Under the pieces are notes generated by a model, which saw only the letters and a program-made list of their open reading frames with translations, was not told the DNA's origin and ran no database searches. A stretch of 64,000 nucleotides of DNA, taken from Utricularia gibba. Taxonomy: Eukaryota > Streptophyta > Magnoliopsida > Lamiales > Lentibulariaceae. Each line of letters starts with the position of its first letter. Position 1 is the first letter of the stretch. Of the stretch, positions 59,517-64,000 are shown one piece after another. Position numbers and translations under genes: made by a program. Location: contig CM007989.1 of assembly GCA_002189035.1 (NCBI GenBank), positions 7,731,501 to 7,795,500 on the forward strand, written 5' to 3'.

Positions 59517-62500
59517 TTACCATTTGGAATTTACACGTACACACGATCCAATCCGATCCAATTTGCCCCGTATTCCGGTTCGGAAAATCGACCGGCGGTT
59601 CATCGGTTCAGTTCGATTCGATTCAATCGTTTTTTTTTTGTTGTTGTAGAGGATAAGTTAGGGGTTGGGGTGTATGGTATTGAATTTGAATGGAATATTA
59701 AAAGGGAAGAGAAATGGAATATTTATGTGGTTAGAATGAATTAGTTTAATGGATGATGCCTCCATCATTCATGATCATTTTATGAGGCATGCATGCATGT
59801 GACTGAATAATGGACTGACACCATTTCCTCTTTTGTCCTGGCAACCCCCACCTGGCCTCACCAAACACCTATTAATTAATTTCTAATCCTAGAATCTAAT
59901 AATATTTCAATTTTATAAATTAAGATTATATTTTATGTGTTTATGGAATCACAAGTACCACATGATTCATTGTGAATCAGATATTCACGATTTTTTTTTC
60001 AAAATTATATTTATGGTAAAACACAAATTTCTATATTAAGTAAATTTAGATGGTAAAATATAGTATTAATTTATTATATCAAAAAGTTTTTTATTCAATT
60101 ATCTATTAAAATAAATGATATTATACTTTAAATTTTCTATCAAATACATTATAGTTTATTATACGTGTTTTTTACATTATTATTTTTATGCAATTTAATT
60201 ATACTTTTATTTAACATCGAACAAATTAAAATATCATGATAAAGAAGCACTGAGTTCCCGTATTGACACGAGTGGGGAAGCCGAAGCTCGTCTTGCCGAT
60301 GGGCCTTGAGGTGTAGGCTTTTACGGGCTCACAATGGGCCCAATATCGCCAGAGCCCGTCCGTAGCTAATGGTCTGCTGGAAGCCCACAGAGCCCATGGC
60401 ACAATATTTTAATATTTATTAAATATTAAATAATATTACATAAGGATAGATAAATATTTAATAAACATATGGATAGATGATAAATAATGGAAAATTTAAG
60501 TATAGATATTTCATTTCGAATATAGAAACTTATATATCGTTCAATATTATTCTCGTATAGTTTTACATTCAAATACCATTTCTAATTATGAATATGGAAT
60601 ACGGAAATAAATCAGTATGGTATTTGACATTCCAAATCGAATGCTCACCCCTGCGTATAACGAAAGCGCAAAAACTTACCTTTGAATTTTTGTGATATTT
60701 AATGTTATTTTATTTTGTTATGGCTTTTCCCCAAAAGGGGAATAATAAAAGAATTGAAAGTGTCCAGGAAAGGACGCGGACACGGCACCATGTGGTGCCC
60801 GTACGTCAACAGTGTCGATTTGGGATGGCATTCATTGATTGCTTCCTGTGGGGTAAATTTGGAAGTTAAAAGTTGTTATTACCGGTTGGCAAAAATGAAA
60901 AATACAGCTACGGTCATAATCCAACCTTATTAATTTAGAGTATATATGATATATTGTTTCGAAGCTCGTTTCAAATACATTGCATTCAACTATTAAAGTC
61001 ATATATTAAAATTTGAAAAAAACATGTGAACTAATTACCATTCAAGATAGTTCAATAAAATGGTAATTAAACCGTTCGTTTTTTTTTTAAAAAAAAATTT
61101 AACGATTAGATTATGATTTAAATAAAATTCAATGGATAACTATTTATTTTTTTATATCTTTTAAAACGATTCAACTTTAATCAAACAATTATTATCAATT
61201 CGAAACAGTTTCAATTGTGATTTTTCAAATATTAGTAGACTAAGTATTAATTTAAAAAAAGAAAACTAGGATGAAAAATTACAGGTTAATTAAGCTTTAA
61301 TCATGACTAAAGTATTACTTATTTTTATATTTTAAAACGATTTAAATTGAATTAAAAGATGTTATAAATGAGCGATTAAACAGTGATTTTTCAAACATGA
61401 GTCAAACTCGCAGAGACTAATTATTAATTTTATTGAATAAATAATATGGAAAAAGTTGGCGGTTGCTCTCACGAATAATGGAGAATGGTATTGGGTGTGG
61501 GCCCGGCAACACAACTTCCAGCCCACTTCAATTTATTTTTATTTTATTTTATTCGTTGTGTCCAGCTCCGCATTTATTTCCAATAATTTACAATTTCTGT
61601 TCCCCATCGAATCTTGACTTTTGATCCCAATTCAGTAATTTTTTTAATAATTATCCTTTAAAATTAATTAATCGAATATTATATGCTAATATTAATATTT
61701 TATGGAAGATTGAGAGAGCGTTTTAAAAATGTGTTAAACTATTTTCTATAAATTCTTTTTAGAATGGAAAATATTTAAATACTTAAAAATGATTATTTAA
61801 TAATAAATTTAAATTGGGTGGGATATAGTTCAAAATTGGGGCACCCCTCATAAAGGATTTAAGGCGACTTGGGGCACCAAACTTGGCCACGTTGAAGACT
61901 TTTTTAAGCATCGCGATCATGCTTGATTTGCAATAAAAAAAACGGATGCTCAACTTAATAACTCTAAATAAGAGAAATTAATGCAATAAAAATTGAGTTT
62001 ATCTATTTTTTTAAAATAAATAAGAAATATTTTAAAATTTCAACTTATTTTATAATAAAAATTGGTCATATTTGCTAATAAAACAAATTTTGAAATGGTT
62101 TTTAAAGATAGAAACTATTCCAAACACAAAATAAATTATATTTGGTGGTTCGTTTAAAGATTATGCAATATGATTTCAACTTTGTTTAGTAGATGGATTT
62201 TAGTTATATTAGATTTAATTGTGTTAAAGAGTGTTTAATTTGATATTTAAAATTAATTAAAATTTATTTTAAGTTTAAATAAGGATTATTAGGAAACACT
62301 CACTTTAAATAAAATTTAAACTATGTGGGAATCAACAATGTTAGCTGATTTGTGTGATAAAGGATGATAAGGTACATCTTATTCGTATTTTTTTGCTACA
62401 AAATTAATATATTTAATAGTACAATTAAGTATTTTATTTATAATTATTAATATTTTAGTAATTTTAGAATTATTTGTATTTTTGGACTAAATCAATAATT

Positions 62501-63846
62501 TAATATACGTTATGTTTTCTAATATTTTCCTTAGTATAACAATACTTCTTGGATAAATCTAACCTAGTTTATATGAATAAAAATCATAGGACACAATGTA
62601 CAAAGAAGAGATATGATAAATTATTTTAACAACACCTACTCTATAAGTCACTCAAGGTTCCAATCAAAGGTAGAATATAGTGCAAGAAATTAAAGATATT
62701 TTTGTTTATTTAAAGAATAAAAAGAGAACATATTTTTCAAACATTCTATATAAAATATAAAGTAAAGAGAATTTGACTAGGGGAATGAAGAAGATGAGTC
62801 AAGAGGGGACTTTGACTGAAAATTCTTTTAGCACTAAACTCAATTCTCAGTGTGATGTTTTAAGAATAGAAGGGATATATGTTGGTTTAGGGTAGGCACC
62901 TAAGATTGAATATGTTCAGATGACTTTTTTCAATATTTTAGAATATATATAGGATGAGAAAAAAAGAGAATACCTAATTTAAGAAAATTCAAAAGATTGA
63001 TATATAGATATATGAGTAGATTTTCTTGAATAAAAACCAATAAGATCAAGTATACTAAATCTTGTCTGGAATACTAATAGCATACCCCCAGTGTAAGATA
63101 GAATAAAAAATTATAATTAAAGAAGTTATAGAAATTGGTTGGGATAAATTTACATTATCTCAGGTTAGGAAAACACACTATAGTTTTGAAACTAAAAACT
63201 AAATCAACACATCCTTCTGAAACCATGAGATATTTACATTTTTAGTTTTGTAAAGTTAAATAGTTTATTGTACCATTACTTTAAATTAGGTATCTTATTA
63301 TTTACGTCCAATTAATTTTAGTTAAGATCTAAAATCAATCGTGACAACTAGAATGTATCGACTTTTATATCATTACCAACACTTCCTTGTATTTGATCTA
63401 AAAACCCACTTTGCATCTTATGTTTAGATTATATTACACGTATATTAAAACTTTTATAAATTTATTTAGTACGAAAAATATTTATTTACAATAATTAGAG
63501 AAAATTTTCATTTATCAAAAGGTAACATTGTCAATTTCAGAAGTACCCCTCCTTGGGTTTTGGGATACTCGAATTTAGGAAAAAAGTCACATTGAATCCA
63601 AAAGAAAATTTTATATAAATTTCGCGAATATTTAATTTCGAAGACCCCACCCTCTTTTATCATACAGTGCACCGGGGTCGGTCGCAGGGGCGAAAACGTA
63701 ATTACGGGCATGGGCGATTCTGAGAGGTTCAGGGTTTGGTCTGCCCGGGCCCGGGTTATACCGGAAAATATAACGAAGCCCCAGGGACGATATTGTCCGA
63801 ACAGGTATTTTCGGTTGAAGAGAAAAAAGAATTCTGGTTTGGAAAA

Positions 63847-64000
63847 ATGACACCCATTAAATTACATGTTTTGGATTCCTTGTTTCTCCAGAGCTTAAGC
63901 AAAAGCGATGCAGGATACGCAGAAGTACGTATAATCATCGCCTCTGGCGTTGCATCTCAAAGAAATCTCGACGACAGGTTCTCGCGAAGGTTGTGTTTCG
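63847..64000 (+). CDS. Possible start of a further gene, cut by the window edge
   Basis: ATG at 63847 opens 51 codons with no stop up to the end of the window (MTPIKLHVLDSLFLQSLSKS, then DAGYAEVRIIIASGVASQ, RNLDDRFSRRLCF). The upstream 63650-63800 region is GC-rich compared with the desert before it, as expected for a promoter. No family recognised; a leader with an intron is equally possible. Confidence 0.3.
   Translation, partial: MTPIKLHVLDSLFLQSLSKSDAGYAEVRIIIASGVASQRNLDDRFSRRLCF

Larger units (their letters stand above)
57410..63846. other. 6.4-kb AT-rich intergenic region
   Basis: 57410-57480 is LIN leader/promoter. 57490-58250 and most of 58880-63640 are very AT-rich with poly-A/T words. 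58260-58540 is GC-richer (repeated CCCGC/TCTGC words, TTATT run). 60240-60400 is an isolated GC-rich patch with GGGCCCAAT; 60715-60935 holds a 72-codon open frame (KRGIIKELKVSRKGRGHGTM) with no family I know. No transposon proteins, no terminal repeats that I could find by eye. Confidence 0.45.

Noticed and set aside
1-64000. CRISPR arrays, prophage, insertion sequences or bacterial operons
   Set aside because: The window is a plant nuclear segment with spliced genes; no such structure was seen.

Overview
This window is nuclear DNA from a flowering plant, most likely a eudicot. The evidence is multi-exon genes with GT-AG introns, AT-rich introns and intergenic DNA, plant-specific families (EXO70C-like, R2R3-MYB, RGLG, PMEI, FBA-type F-box, DUF3511, DUF810) and plant promoter signatures (site II TGGGCY, telo-box AAACCCTAA). 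I see no transposon or virus coding sequence, no tRNA and no organellar block. Exon models were built by hand from splice signals, reading phase and remembered family sequences. The species cannot be named.

Layout, left to right (strand): first exon of a DUF810/MHD (PATROL1-like) gene (-, runs off the left edge); a small unknown conserved protein (-) with a 72-nt in-frame intron; ABHD17-type alpha/beta hydrolase (+); RGLG-type copine-RING E3 ligase (+); ATN1-like Raf-family kinase (-); mitochondrial phosphate carrier (-) divergent from an EXO70C-like exocyst gene (+); F-box/FBA protein (+); prefoldin subunit 3 (-); atypical bHLH147/148-like protein (-); a candidate non-coding unit with two box C/D snoRNAs (+); enoyl-CoA hydratase (-) divergent from a pectinesterase inhibitor (+); BOD1/SHG1-like protein (-); PP4 regulatory subunit 3 (-, 24 exons) divergent from plastidial dihydrolipoyl dehydrogenase (+, 15 exons); R2R3-MYB (+); DUF3511 protein (-); single C2H2 zinc finger (-); eIF2-gamma (+); LIN-like WD40 protein (-, 15 exons); then about 6.4 kb of AT-rich DNA, with a possible gene start at the right edge.

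The genes are ordinary, unrelated housekeeping and regulatory genes; there is no operon or biosynthetic cluster. Two things stand out. At 24.88-25.45 kb a promoter with three site II elements and a telo-box precedes two box C/D snoRNA-like sequences. The first has a perfect 5-bp terminal stem and a 12-nt antisense match, by my recollection, to the 5' end of 18S rRNA. Second, three otherwise intact conserved genes (EXO70C-like, BOD1/SHG1-like, eIF2-gamma) each need one extra base, and in each case a 4-base G/C run lies at the break. That pattern points to homopolymer contraction in the assembly rather than to real pseudogenes. Smaller points are a GC-AG intron in PP4R3, a 68-bp tandem duplication in an ECH intron, and a stop-free 72-nt intron.
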